Shown here piece after piece: positions 36,141 to 49,260 of a stretch of DNA of 64,000 bases. A program made the translations under genes and the position numbers. This DNA is from Campylorhamphus procurvoides (lineage: Eukaryota; Chordata; Aves; Passeriformes; Dendrocolaptidae), in assembly GCA_013396655.1 (NCBI GenBank), contig WBMV01000443.1, positions 187,871-251,870 on the forward strand, given 5' to 3'. Each line of letters begins with the position of its first letter. The stretch's first letter is position 1. The notes under the pieces were generated by a model. It made no database searches, had not been told where the DNA came from, and saw nothing but the letters and a program-made list of their open reading frames with translations.

Positions 36141-37981
36141 GAGGCAATAAGAGCCTGTTCAGCAGCAAGCACTACCTAAAAGGACATTAGGCAGGGTGTT
36201 TTGCAAATCTAAGAGGCTACACAGAGACCTGAGCCAGGTATTATTAACAGATACGGCTGAAATGTCACATACACACCTCAAGACTCCATGATAAATATGG
36301 TATTTTTTGCAATTCAGCCCATTTTGGCCCTCTCTTAATGTCTGTTGGTATTTGGAGCAAGCAACTGGGGAAATGTAAACACTTGAATATACAATCCTTA
36401 CAGGTCATTCCTGTCTATTGGTGACTGTGTCATACAACAGCATACATTTTCCACTGCTGTTTTGGGTATCATTAGCACCATTTCACTTTCAGAAGTGAGC
36501 ACCAACCTACACGCCAACATCTTTGCAGATCCCAGGCCTATTCAAAAGGTTGAAATTGCTACACGATGTTTAATGGCACTAAAAGTATATATGGTGGTGT
36601 GTACCATCTCCATTCAGTTGAACATAGTAATTTAAAGGCAGACAGTCAGTGAGCGTTGAATGCAGTTCAAGGTGAGTGAAAGAAATCCAAGGATCTATAG
36701 TTTTGTTTCTTCCCACAACAAATTCACCTCCTCTTAAGTAGTTTTCAGTACAATCTTGTGAGACAGAGCCACACACTGATCTTACAAGAGATTGCTGCTT
36801 TGCTGCTCTGCTGCCACTCTCCATCTTCATGGGCAAAGACACGCATGACCTGATCTTATTGGAAAATCTCATATGCCCTAAAACCAAACTGAATTGGAAC
36901 AAATCACAGTCTAGTTTTTGCTTGCACGGTATCCCTTTCCAGCTGACACTGCTTTGAGATCACTAATTAATTTACTAATTAATTAAAATACCCTAAAAGT
37001 GGTGCAGTAACTCTGACATCTTGGATATTCTGTAGTTGTTGAGTCCTCTGGCTTTTCTGCCGTGTGTGTGTGTGCAGATTGTCAGACATCTCTGATCCCA
37101 CCACCATCCCTCAGCTGCCCTTCTTAGGGCTATGACTCTGGCCCAAAAGCCATGCACAGACACAGGGCTATCATCCTTATTACCTATATTTTCTTCCTGC
37201 TTGTGTAGTCCATACCTGGGCAATTTGAAGACAGGACAGCCAGTATTCAGGGTCCAGTGGTAAATGAAAATGTTAAATGGATCCCAATAGAGACAAAGCA
37301 AAGAATTTCTTCATGTAAATTGGGAGGAAAAGTAAATTGGGAGGAAAAAAGTACCACTACCCTTTTCCATCCTCGATATTTCCAAACAAATTGTTTTCAT
37401 TGAATGATAACTAAAATTTGAAGGTAGTGCTTGAAGGAGTATTGAGAAAAAGACCACAAAGGATCATTTCAATATTCTCAGATGAAAAAAGAGGCCACGT
37501 ATAAATCACAAAATTCTGAAAAAAGTGTGTGATCCAAAATTACTGAAAATATATAAAATACCTCTTCTTGAAATCTGATGATCTACAAATGAAGATATTT
37601 GCAAGCACAGAGTAAACATATTCATGAAGGCAATCCACAAATAAGGGATTTTTTTATCAGTTATTGACTTGTAGTGGATGAGATGACCAACACACATGAC
37701 ATGCACAGACTTCAGGCTTTTAATGTGGGTACATCAGAACATCTAAACATCCACTCTATTAGCAAAGTTGTTCTCTAGCAGTGTTGAAAGATGATCTGGA
37801 CAACTTAGTCCATAAATAATCATATCTAGAGCACTAAACTGTTCAAGTATTTCTTCAAGAAGTTGAATCCAGTGATGTCAACATTCCTTTGCCCTGTTAT
37901 GTGTGAGAACCAAGAAACACTGATATGTTTCTCTGATTTGATCGGCAAGTAGGACTTCCTCTTCTGAGAAGTCAAAGCTTC
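36141..37981. other. Intronic sequence without recognised gene
   Basis: Holds a 12-bp tandem of TAATTAATT units at 36962-36985 and a short TG run near 37062-37074. No gene recognised. Confidence 0.55.
36962..36985. repeat. 12-bp tandem repeat of paired TAATTA sites
   Basis: ACTAATTAATTT at 36962-36973 is followed directly by ACTAATTAATTA at 36974-36985 (11 of 12 identical). Confidence 0.9.
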
Positions 37982-38203
37982 AAGCTGCACCAAGGGAGTT
38001 TTAGATTGGATATTAGGAAAAAGTTCTTCACTGAAAGGGTGATCAAGCACTGGAACAGACTGCCTGGGGAAGTGTTCAAAATACGTGTAGATGTGACCCC
38101 TGGGGACATGGTTTAGTGGTGGGCTTGGCAATGATGGGTTAATGGTTGGACTCAATGATCTTAGGGAGTCTTTTCCAACCTAAATGATTCTGTGATTCTA
38201 TCA
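37982..38203 (+). mobile_element. CR1 LINE 3' fragment
   Basis: GATTGGATATTAGGAAAAAG, TTCTTCACTGAAAGGGTG, CTGGAACAGACTGCCTGGGG, GGACTCAATGATCTTAGGG and the tail AAATGATTCTGTGATTCTA are in CR1 order. Confidence 0.95.
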
Positions 38204-39889
38204 TTAGTAAAACCTCTTGATGATTTCCTGGATGTTGGAAAAGCAACACGATGGGAGGTGTCTCCAAGATCTACTTTGAAAACTTGCGTTCTCCTGATGC
38301 CATCCTCCAAGAAACAAAGGGAGCATGGTTGATGTTACCCTTGTATATCTTTTTGAGGCAGAAATAGGATAAAATATCTTTAACTGCCCATGTTTTCTTT
38401 TCACTTTCAAGCACCAGGGGAATTTATACAGAGGAAAATGGCTACAACAAGGTCTCCCTCTCTCCCCATTGTGCAAACTGAAAGCTTCACATCATACTAA
38501 AATGAACGTGTTTTCTGTGACGTGCCTTTAAAAAAAGAAGGCAGGCAATGGTTTTCTTATGAATATATCAAAACAGTTTAGTAAGTGGAGTAGTTGGTCC
38601 TTCAGGAAGCCTCCAAGAGCTTGCTGCTGTCTCAAAAGTACTATTCTGCACATTAGGTGTCTTTATCTGAAAATATAATTCTTTTGAATTAAAAATAAAT
38701 AATTGAAGTTTAATTTGGTGTTTCAAATATAAAACATATATGTCTGAAAAGACATAAAAGAAGTAGGAAATTATGTTTAACAAAAAGTGAAACACCTATT
38801 GCATTCTGAACAACCAAAAAATGTACAAGTGGGACTGTTCAGTTTTGGTGTGTTTAAACCAAGCGTGGACCCTAGTAAGAATTAATTGGGGAGACTGCTA
38901 TCAAATCCCTTGAGGACACAGGAGAGGGTGACCAGCAATTTTGGTACATATGCTGCTGGGAGTCTGAAGACCAAATAAGCCAGGGAACCAAAGTACTTTT
39001 TAAACCCCAAAGATAGGCTAATGGTGCACATAAATAAAGAGGAAGGGGAAATGAGGGGAATTTGAACTGCACAGTCCTTGTGGTGTGGAAAATAAGGAAA
39101 ATAGGAATCACCAGGATGGTTTTTTTTCTTTCCAATAGGTTTGTTTTTGCATACACCTTTAAATCATTTGTAATTATGATCTATGAAGAAGTGTTTAAAA
39201 CAACAGAGAATGCTGCTACCGTTGTTTCTTTCAGAGGCCCTTTGAGGTTTGATTCACTAAAAAACTTAAAATGTTTTTCATTCTTTGCCTGGAAAACATA
39301 AAATAACAAAAATAAAATGAACTGCCACACCTGTCTTCTGTAATTGACTTAGGCAGAAGGGTTTGTTATTGTTGAAATCGTTGAGGGAAAACCTGGCGCA
39401 TCACTAAGCCAGTTCTGCTTTTTGCCTTCATCTGAGCTGGAAAGGGTTAAATTACAGAGAGTCTTACCTCCAGAAATGGAGAGAGAGAAAAGGAGAAAGA
39501 GAAGGAAAGAAAAAGATTGCAGAATAAAAAAGTGGGTTGTGCTGTTTTGTTTTTTTTTTTTTTTCATGGAAAGGATTGGCTTCTGATTTCAATTATTTCT
39601 GAGTTGTAAACATTTCAGGGACAAGGAATTCCTTTGCATACACATATTGCTATTTGCAAAAACCAGGCCCAGTCCAATGGAATTTTGTTTTTGTCTCAGC
39701 AGAGTCATTTTATTCATCTGCAAGATTTTATTTAATACTCTGGTATTAATGACAGCAAGAAATTAAACAGTTGTTTCCATCATTTTTCTTCTTTTCAGTG
39801 TGTGTCTTTCTTCCCACCGCCCCCCTCAACCCCCGTATCTTTATAATTATGTTTTAAGATCGTAAATGTTTCCAAAGGTAGTGCCAGAT
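38204..39889. other. Intronic sequence without recognised gene
   Basis: Contains a GA-rich tract (39475-39515) and T15 (39550-39564). Nothing else recognised. Confidence 0.55.
39475..39515 (+). repeat. GA-rich polypurine tract
   Basis: Uninterrupted A/G stretch of GAGA and GAAA units. Confidence 0.85.
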
Positions 39890-40210
39890 TTAAAATACTG
39901 GTTGTTATTACAACGTGTGGGTGGCTTTACCCTTTCTGTTCGCAGCCTCCAGCTTTTATCTGCCTTGCTTCAATCCTCCTGCTGCAAGAGAGGCATCCAA
40001 AAAAACCCCAAACTCTTTTAGGGGAGAAGCAGCTTCACTCCTTCTAGGATGATTATGATTATTTTAGACTGCAGCGACTACCTTTTAGAAGGTAAAATTA
40101 AAAACAAAGGGAAAAGCTTTGAAAGCTTAATCCTTGATGCAATAAATCAATCAAACAGCCAACCCCTGTCTCCCAGGCTCATTTTCATCTCATCCCCCCG
40201 GCTGCAAGGA
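39890..40210. promoter_or_regulatory. Candidate conserved intronic element
   Basis: Repeat-free block with ACAACGTGTGGGTGGC, CTTTCTGTTCGCAGCC, GACTGCAGCGACTACC and AATAAATCAATCAAACAGCC (TALE/HOX-like ATCAATCA). It contrasts with neighbouring low-complexity DNA. Function inferred from composition only. Confidence 0.28.
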
Positions 40211-40713
40211 TGTTACTCTGTGCTGACATGGTGTAGATGAGAATCAGACCCTCATTCTGTGCCAAGCATATTTAAGAAGAAAGACATTTTTGCAGGCTGC
40301 TGTGGCATATCCCTAGGGCTGTTGTCCTTTCTACTGTGTACAGGGAGTGTGTGGCAAATACAGGACATACAACAGAGACAGGGAGGGGTGAGGGAATAAC
40401 AGAGACAGTGTCATTTTCCCTGAGTGCTGTAAATGTGTAGCTGGCATGGATGCCAGGTGTGCATCATTGCACAGGGTTGTGTTGCAGGTGAAAGGATGTA
40501 GCATTCTGGATAATTCATTTGCATTACATATTTCTGCTGATGCCACAGGTGAGTGGTGGACTGCAGTACCTAAAATGCAGTGCTGTCCAAGTGAACTCAA
40601 ACCCAGAACTATCTTCGCAATCAGCACATCACAGAATGAGAAAGGTGGATGAGGAAGGAGTCCTCATGCTTGGATAATGCAGGCATTGACATCATTAATC
40701 TGAAAACATATAC

Positions 40714-40807
40714 TTTAGACTGGGTTGAGTTGCCCCCTATGGCAGGGGGATTGGAACCAAATGATCTTAGAGATCCCTTCTGACCCACACCATTCAATGA
40801 TTCGATG
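40714..40807 (+). mobile_element. CR1 LINE 3' remnant
   Basis: ACTGGGTTGAGTTGCCCCCT, then AAATGATCTTAGAGATCCCT and TCTGACCCACACCATTCAAT with tail GATTCGATG. Only the terminal part of CR1 remains. Confidence 0.85.
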
Positions 40808-43800
40808 CCTGGTTTCTGCTATGGATAAAGGACTTGCTCAGAAATCAGTGTTTCCACTTGAAGACAATTGTGTTCAGTCTGATGAATCCTGCTCTGGGCC
40901 CTGGGAAACAGACAATAAGGAGTGTTTTCCCATCAGGTCTGTCCTGCCTGGGTAATGAATGAGTTGTATTGGCAGGATGCTCACCACAGCACTATAAATT
41001 TTAGAGCAAACCTGGTTCCTCTCTGACTGCTTCTGAGTGCTGGAAGTGCTCGGAGATTGTCCTGGGAGGTGGCAGGTTTGGATCCCCCAGAAAAAGAGAA
41101 AGGGTTAAACTCACATTTCCCATTTTTCTGGGTAAATGCTGTAATATCAGCCGTGTGCTTCTCCTACGTCCATAGGGGAGTGTAAGCTGACAATATGTAT
41201 GCCAAAGAGGCTTTAAAATGGGCAAAGGAGTTTGAGGAAGGGTTAGAGACCAGAAAGATGTTTCTGCTCCCCGTTTTCTCCTGTCTAACGAGTGTAAGGC
41301 GATCACATCTCAGAGATGTTCTCTGCATGCAACCAGGTGACATAAAGGGACCAGCCAGTTTGGAGCACCAACTCCCACTCAGCATCTGAGGAATGTGATC
41401 AGCATCCCTGTATCAACACAGCTTTCCTGACCCTTCCTCAGGGTTTCCTCTGGACAAATATCTTGCAGCAGGAGCCATAAAACATCACTAAAGCATTGCC
41501 CTTGGCACACCTCGGAGGGGGAAACTGAGGCACAAGGCACAAGGACAGACTGATTTGCTCCAGGAGCAGGGTTGCTCCAGAGCTTCAACAAAACCCCTGG
41601 AGCAGCCAGAGCCTTGCTATTCTTTTTTTAACCATTAATGTGATTCTTTGTAATCATTACAGTTTCCCCTATATCTGAATGAAGAGGGCCATAAAACTTT
41701 AGCGTTATCTGTCTACCTGCTCTCCTGATTATCTGTGCTCATATATGAGTACTATTGACTCATTATCAGCGTGGCAGTGATCTGAACTTTGAGTTTACTG
41801 CTCTGTGGGAACACAGTAGCTATCCAATAATGTAGTTATTTCAACAGGCACCTTTTCTTCTATAAGATAAGAAGACAGTTGTATCTGTTTAGTGCTATCA
41901 TAAAGTTGTGTTAGTCTCTCAATAAAGAGGAATCTCTGCTTGTTGTGAAGGAGAGAGAGAGCAGCTTAGCTTTGAACCTAGGGTTTGGATGAACCCAACT
42001 TCTGTTTAATGAACTGGTGGCTTGCACTTTTGATGTATCTGTTGATTCTTTAATCAGCAAAACTTTATCAAAATCAGGAAGTTTCCTGATACATTAAAAA
42101 TTCTGAAAACCAGTCAACTGTGAGGTTTTAATCTCAGGTCCTTTTCTTCACCCTCCCTTCCTCTGCAGGACAACAAAGTGTTTGTGTTACTTCAATCCTT
42201 ATTGCTTCAAAGCTCTTTGAAACATGGCAATGTGGTTTGAGCTCACAGCTATGCAGTCAAAGTGTGTCTCTGGCATTTTAACTTCAGCTGTTTATGTTCC
42301 AACTAATTAGCCATATCGTGCTGGACTGGGAATAATACGTTAGATATGTTATGACTCTTTCCCTGTGCTTTAGTAGGTGGCAATTCTCCATCAGTTACTT
42401 GAAAGTGCAAGAGCTGTTTCTCCCAGCTTTTCTGGGGAAGCAGATATTTAATCTAAAGACACTTGATTTTGCTACTATGGGTTATGGTTGGTTTTGATTA
42501 CACTTTCTGTCTCAAAACCTATCAGTATATTCTAAACACATGTAAGTAATGCTCAAGTGAGAGCAAAAGTGTCTGGGAAAGTCTGTGTGCCACCCAGACC
42601 AGGGGATATTGGCTGGAAAGAAATTATGTGAAAGAAAAAAACAAAAAAGAAGAATTCATATTGTATCATTTAAGTTCTTTATACACAAAATAGTTTGGCA
42701 TCCTGCTGAGATCCCTGACTAGAGTTTGGGCTCTGAACCCCCTACTAGTCCAGTAAAAAGGGAAGGGATATTTGCAAAGACTGGGCAAAAGCATACAGCT
42801 GCGCTAACGTTTAGAGATTCTCATAACTCAGGTTCTGGTTAAGCAGCATCTGTAAAATTAACAGCTTTGAGTTTGGTTCATCCATAGGAACAGGGAGTCT
42901 GCTGAACACATGGGGTCTTAGCATAATATTAACACTTGTTTGTGGAGAGATCACACAGAGAGCTGCATATGGTTGGGTTTAAGCTGCTCCCAGGGTGCTG
43001 AGGGCATTTCTGTTGAGGAGGGGTTTGTATTAAGACCAATGTGGCTCAGGATATATAGATGCTGTGAACTTTTTGGAGTGCTGCGTCCTTCTTGTCAGGC
43101 TCATTTTGAGATCCTGAGGGACAGGGCCATCTGCAGCAGCCTCAGGCATTCTTCTGGTGCTTGGTCTCCTTCTCTGTAGGTCTCCCATCAGCGGAAATCA
43201 TATGGTTGAGGAGGGGGGAAGGGGGAAGGTTTCAGTATTTTGTGGTTTCTAGAGAATAAAATTCCCAGTTGCCTGAGTGCTTGCCATTATGGATCTCCTC
43301 TGTACTGGTGATGGGAAATGGGAAACCTGATGACTTCCCCAGGATGAACTTGTGGAGGAGGGACAAGCTCAAAGAGAGGGCAAAGCCACCCCTGTGGCTG
43401 TTCATTTCTAGATTGGGATTAGATTGCTGCTCTGTCTCCCTGCCCATTTATCTCCCTGTCTACTCTCACATTCACAGCTATCCTGTTGTCTGTTCACTGC
43501 GGTCATGGCAGCCCCTTTTTGATGTATTTAAATCACAACAATATCACAACCATAGGCTGTGTCACGTTATTGTCAGCTTGATGGAGTAATATTTCTGTTT
43601 ACTAGAAGGTAGGAAGAAACTGCAGTGCTCCACAACCCCAGGAGCTCAAAACCTGTTTGTTTGGAGGGGTTCATCATTTGCCCTCTCTCTGTGACCCTTT
43701 TCAGGGCAGAGAATGATTTTTTTCTACTCCACCTTCAGTGAATCCCTAATGTGTAAAAGGAAGACACAAAAGCACCTAATTTGCTCCTTAAAATCTTTTT

Positions 43801-45479
43801 TTTTCCCTGTTGCACAAGGGTTAAGGACAATGTTTCTCTCATGTCTGTCCCCTGTAGTTCATGCGTACCTATTTGATCTTTCTCAAATGCACACAAAGGA
43901 TGGCAGAGAGACTGACAAGAAAATCTCCCCAAAGTCTTCAGGGATGTTTTTATGCCTTTTTTTTTTTTCTTCTCAGATTAATTTCCCAGAGAAGAGCCCC
44001 TCACTTTGTCAGAGGGAAGGTGCTGTAGCTGTCCTTAGCCCAGACAGCTTAGGGCCTCTTTTGAACAGGTGCCATCAGCACGGTGCCAATGTGGCCACCT
44101 CCAACGTGCACACGTTGCCCTTGGCAAATGTTTCCTGACCAGGTCAGCTGGCAGGTCCTTTAGCCATGCTGAGCTGGATGAATCATGGACTCTGACCCTC
44201 AGTCCTGTGAAATATGTCAGGATGCTGTGCACGTGTTGTCTCTCTAATCCTCCTTCATTCTCAGCCTGCATGCAGCCTTGGTGTCTTAATTTAAAAACTT
44301 AGTGGCATTGCATTTATGCCCAAACACTTTAATCTGTCTCTGTGCCCATCAGACGAAGATACTATTTGATTGGGGTAAAAAGGTTTTTTTTGTTTTTTTG
44401 GGGTTTTTTTAATTTTTAGTTATTACCATGTCCCCAGCATAAATTAGTCAGTTGGTAGGCAAGTAGCAAGTGGGAAATTTCTGGAGAGATGGTAACACAT
44501 AAGATCAAGGCCAGATAAAAAATGAAGCTGAGCTACTGCCAGTTCCTTTATCAAGGCCAGGAAAATTAGAGCCCTAATTCCTAAAGCCAGCAGAGCTGTT
44601 GAAGAGAGCCACAGAGACTGAAAAGAGGTCAGTGAGTAATGCGTGTTGGAGCAGGGACAAGGGAGTAACAACACCAAGTGCCTGCAGAGAAAGAAAAACA
44701 ACGGTGGTAATGTGGGCTATGCGGCAATATTGCTAAACTGGTTTCAGCACAAACCTTCCTAAAAGGCTGTCACTCTTAACAGGGCTATGCCAGAGCCAGA
44801 CCATTCCTCCAGCACAGGACAATGTCTGCTGTCATTGCAGCAAACACCACACAGCTTGAGGAGGACTTTGTACCATTATAATTACAGCTATTATTCTGGT
44901 GCATGGACAAGAGTTAGATAATCTAGGTCAACATGTATGGACAGCCTGGAAGGGTTCTCATCAGAGCTGTGAAGAACTCTTTTTTCACAGCTAAGCATAA
45001 CTGTGTGATATTAAAGAGCACAAAAGAGGTTATGCAGCATATTTACTTACAGAACAGTGTCATGTTCAGTTTCACTTAGGAGACTTGTTCACCTGTCCCT
45101 GCATGCAGTGACAAGCCTGTGGCAGAAGGACCAGTGAGATGACCCCTCAGAAAACACTTCAGATAAAAATTTCAGCATAAGCTCTGATCTGACACCAGTT
45201 TTCAATAACTCTTGATTTTTATATTACAGATATGTATATACATATATATTTACACATATATGTCCATCTGTAGATATACATATACAAAAACAACCTTTCA
45301 AAAGGGACCAGTGCCTCACTCACCCGGCTGAGGGTCCTTTAAAAGCCCTTTTCTGCAGATACTTGGCAGCTTGAGAAAATCTCTTCTTTCAAATTAAGCA
45401 CCCGCAGCACTGTCTTTCCCACATCACAAGACAGTTTTTAAGTCCTCCCCTCCAGTATCCAAAACTAAATTAATCTAAC
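40808..45479. other. Intronic sequence without recognised gene
   Basis: About 4.7 kb of repeat-poor intron with T-rich tracts (43797-43805, 43959-43970, 44384-44417) and a TA-rich string at 45230-45290. Open frames up to 141 codons (43713-44138) resemble no known protein. Confidence 0.5.
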
Positions 45480-45640
45480 ATCAGGAGAGGCTTGTAGGAG
45501 GAAAACCTATCAGACTTTGAAATAGTGTCCCCCGGGGAAGTTGGGAAAGCCCAGTCATTTAAGGATGAATGAATTGACCTATTCTGGGACATCTGGAAGG
45601 ATGGGCTAGCTGAGCTAATATGGCTTTTCCATTTCTAATA
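45480..45640 (+). mobile_element. Old CR1 LINE fragment (degraded)
   Basis: GAAATAGTGTCCCCCGGGGA, AGTTGGGAAAGCCCAGTCAT and GGATGGGCTAGCTGAGC follow the order of older amniote CR1 3' regions (GGAACAGTCTCCCAGGGAAG, then a GGAC/CTAGATG segment). No terminal repeat remains. By-eye call. Confidence 0.45.
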
Positions 45641-48269
45641 TGTCTGACCTAAACTTGGACTGCCGAGACCCACCAACGCAGGCAGACGTGCTTTCAAGGA
45701 ACACACCAGAAAATGAGGAACAACATGTTTAGTAGGCAGACAAGTCATAACCACAGGATCCCTGGACATTCAGTTGTGGCTTTTTGTCTTCTTCCCTCTC
45801 CAACTTCTGTGCTAAGTCACTTTGCTCTCCAAAAGTACAAAAGACTCAGGACTCCTTTTTCTGAACTGATGTCATCTAGTTTGATACCTAGGGAAAGAGT
45901 TAAAGAAGAGACTATGGAAGGAACACTGAAGGAAAAATGTACTGGAAGATCAATGTATGCCTTGTTATGGTTCAGGTTTTAATTAAAAGACAAATATTAC
46001 TCCAAGTAGGAAAAATAAACTTTTGAGTTGGAAACACAGACATTAATGTTCAGACACAACTTGTTTTTTCCTCATACTTAGCATGGTCTGTGGAATCAAA
46101 GTAAATAAATTATTACTTTCAATAAAATATGCATAGTGACTGCTGAGGATATGAATGATTTTAAGCCAAACTATGAGTATATATATATATACACAGATAT
46201 ACCTTGAGAATAAACAAACTATACAAATTATATTAGGTTAGCTTCTGGAATGAGATAGTATTCTTCCAGGAAAAAAAAAAAAAGGTGCTGTAAGATTACT
46301 ACAGCAACCAATTACACAGACATTCCCCCATCAAAGCTGCATCTTGAGCAGAGATCCAGTGTCACAGATTCGCCATAATAACCCTTTAACACCAGTCAGT
46401 CAATGATTGCAGGAATGATAAGGAGTGAAAAGATGTTCATAGGGGAAAACAACTTTCCTGTAGACTGCAAACTGGTTTATCCTTAGCAATGTGTAACACC
46501 AGTCACAGTCTCCCTTCTCTACCTCATTTTCTATAGGGCAAAAGAGCAAGGGGATGTGGAATGCAGAAAATGTACTGAAAGTCTCAATAATTGCTCCCCT
46601 TGGCGATGAATGAAGGCCAAGTCAGTCCTGGAGTGTGATTTTACTCTAAGAAACAAAATCCAGGCTGGAGGATAAGGATGGTCCCTGGAGTGTCGTTAGA
46701 GGAAAGTAATAAGGTGTTCACCTAAGAGTTTTTTAACTACATTTTAGTTCAAGGGCAGTTGTATTGGTCATGCTGGAGAAGACCAGCCTATGTATCACTC
46801 AAAATCTGTGAAAGTCCATTATTTGAGTTGCTGAGTTCAAAAATCAGTGCATATGCCCCTTCCCTGTAACCCCTCAAACATACAGGCTGTCAAAACCCCA
46901 TAAACAGAAACCTTCAGCAGATGATTTCTTCCACAGCTTCCCAGTAAAGCACTTCACTGAGGCCTCCTCCGTCTCTTGAATTATCATCTGAAAATATGAC
47001 TCCAGTGTTCTAACAATACTGTAACACCCTAAAAGCTGCTAATACTCTCAGGCACCAGCAATTTGGTGAATGACTCAGTTTTTCTCAATATTTACAAATA
47101 TGAAATAGGCGGTTTCCATTGTGTTCAACTTGTTATTTCATGTATTTGCAGGGAGAAGTGAGTTGTTTCCCATCCCCATCACAAGAAATTCTTTCTGTTT
47201 TGGAGTTGGGTGTTTTTTTAAAGACATCTGACACGCACTCATCATTCATTTCATGAAGTTTCCACTTTTAAGAAAAATGTATTGCAATAAAATTACAAGC
47301 TGTTACGGCTGCAGTAGCTGGCAATATTTGTCAATGTGGCTTCTCTCCACAGAAGAGTGTTTCTGCATGCTCATCAGAATAGGACACTCATATTACCACC
47401 CAGACTTCCCTTGAAATCTTTGTCCTGTTGTTTTTAATACAGTAAGATTCAGACAAACAAACAAGGAAATTCCCTCGTGGCTCTTCCTTTCTGTGTAGCC
47501 ACAACTCCTTTGCTGTCAACTGTGTTGTTTGTTGGTCTTGTGAGTTTATTGTGAGTTATATTCCAGGCGAAAGTAGGGGCAGTCATTTTCTACCAAAAAC
47601 CTTCACTGGATCTACTGGGAGACGTTTAACAGCTGGGAAGTTCAGATCTCTAAGCAGCAATTAGTGTCTCCCTAGCTCATAAGGTGCCATCCTTCAGGGC
47701 TCACCTTTCAACTCTTCAACAGAAACCCAGGTTCTTTTTTTTTCCTTTTTTATTCTGTGTGTTTAATTTATCACATGCTTAGTAAAATGAAGCCTCATAA
47801 TTATCTGGAAAAAATGCTCTGACAGACTGAGAGTTGTGACTTGAGTTGCTAGAGGTTCAGTGGAACCTGTGTCTTCCCCAGAGGCCATGCCAAGTCAGTG
47901 CTCTGGGTTGCTGGAATGAGTCACAGTGGGAATAACGCACCATTTTCCATTAAGGTCTCATTCAGTAGTAGAGATTAAGGGCTTTTTTCATTTGGGATGA
48001 GAGAGGGTAATGACAAGTGGATAAGTCAGTAATTGCAGTCCATGGAGAGGAGTCAATGGAATCTCCATCCTAAGATACAAATCTCCAAACTGAGTCACAA
48101 GCTCTGACAGTACCCATCAGTTAGTTGATATTAATCTACCTAAAATGTACGAGCAAAACCACAAATCCTTTCTGCTTAGACTAGACAAGTTGCTGCCTTG
48201 GCTGGGAGGGGGTGCAGTCACCAACTTTATCCCTGCCCATCACATCCTATGCCACTTTCTCCAAGACAA
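45641..48269. other. Intronic sequence without recognised gene
   Basis: Includes (TA)n at about 46178-46191 and A13 at 46271-46283. Nothing else recognised. Confidence 0.5.
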
Positions 48270-48366
48270 CATACTGGTTTAGTGATGGGTTTGGCAGTGT
48301 GGTTTAATGGTTGGAGTAGATGATTCTAGGGGACTTCTCCAACCTTAATGATCATATGGTTCTGTA
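48270..48366 (+). mobile_element. CR1 LINE 3' remnant
   Basis: GGTTTAGTGATGGGTTTGGC, TTAATGGTTGGAGTAGATGA and CTTCTCCAACCTTAATGATC with a decayed tail are the CR1 terminal segment. Confidence 0.88.
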
Positions 48367-48799
48367 CTGTGACCACAGACCATCCCAAACTGCTGATGTA
48401 GAGGTGTGGTATGTGCTGCCCAACTGTTGTATACCTCACACCCACAAATAACTGATATAGTAAAGTGATCTGAATATTTCAAATTTTGATTAAAGGAGGC
48501 AATGAAAAGATATATTTCTGCTGTGGCAATGAAGATCTGAAACGTGCTTTCAACAACATTTCCTTTTCCAGTCTCATTCTGTAAGATCCCTCCCTGTCTT
48601 CCCTGTAGCCCCTAAATCAGATTTGTTTGTGGCAAACATATAGTAATGTGCTTATAGAGAACACAGAGGCTTAAACAGCTTTCCTCAATGGCCTTTGATT
48701 CACTGAAATTTTCCCTGGGAAACCCTGCAGTGGTGGTTGATCTACTTCATCCCTCCTCCTGGTGCCGTATATTTCCCATATCATATTCCTCAATATTCT
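48367..48799. other. Intronic sequence without recognised features
   Basis: No gene or repeat family recognised. Confidence 0.5.
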
Positions 48800-49260
48800 C
48801 TCTGGCAGATGTGCCAAAAGGGCGGTAATAAAAGCCCATTTGTGCGGCTGAGGGTTCATCGCTTCTACTCCAAAACAGTGCAAAACCAACATCCAATAAT
48901 TCTGCTTTGCAAGCCGCCGTTATTTTGATAACACTTCAAGCGAGCAGCAGAAATACCGAGCAGCCTCCGGGCATGGGGGAATTAGCAAGGACAGTGTCTT
49001 TCCTGCAACTGGAGGTCTCTTGGAAAACAAGAGCGGGTTTGAAGCGGGATGCCTTGGGAATCAATAGATGATTGTTTGCATGTGGAGGCCACAAAGTGCG
49101 GCCGCAGTTGAGGGTCAGTTGGTGTTACAGTTAGAGACTGCATTTTTCGGAGGTCTGCCACATGCCTGTTTCTATTTGCAGGCTGCAAATTACGTGCCAC
49201 ACAAGTGGTCTGCGAGCTCCTTGTTTTTCCTTAAAGGAAAATATATGTGATGAGGGCAGA
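48800..49260. promoter_or_regulatory. Candidate CpG-enriched regulatory element
   Basis: Unusually CpG-rich for this intron: GGGCGGTAAT, GTGCGGCTGAGG, AAGCCGCCGTTATTTTG, AGCGAGCAGC, a NotI-type GCGGCCGC at 49098-49105, and AATTACGTGCC. Free of recognised repeats. Compatible with a conserved enhancer or an intragenic alternative promoter. No TATA box or initiator is clear, so the type is inference. Confidence 0.35.
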
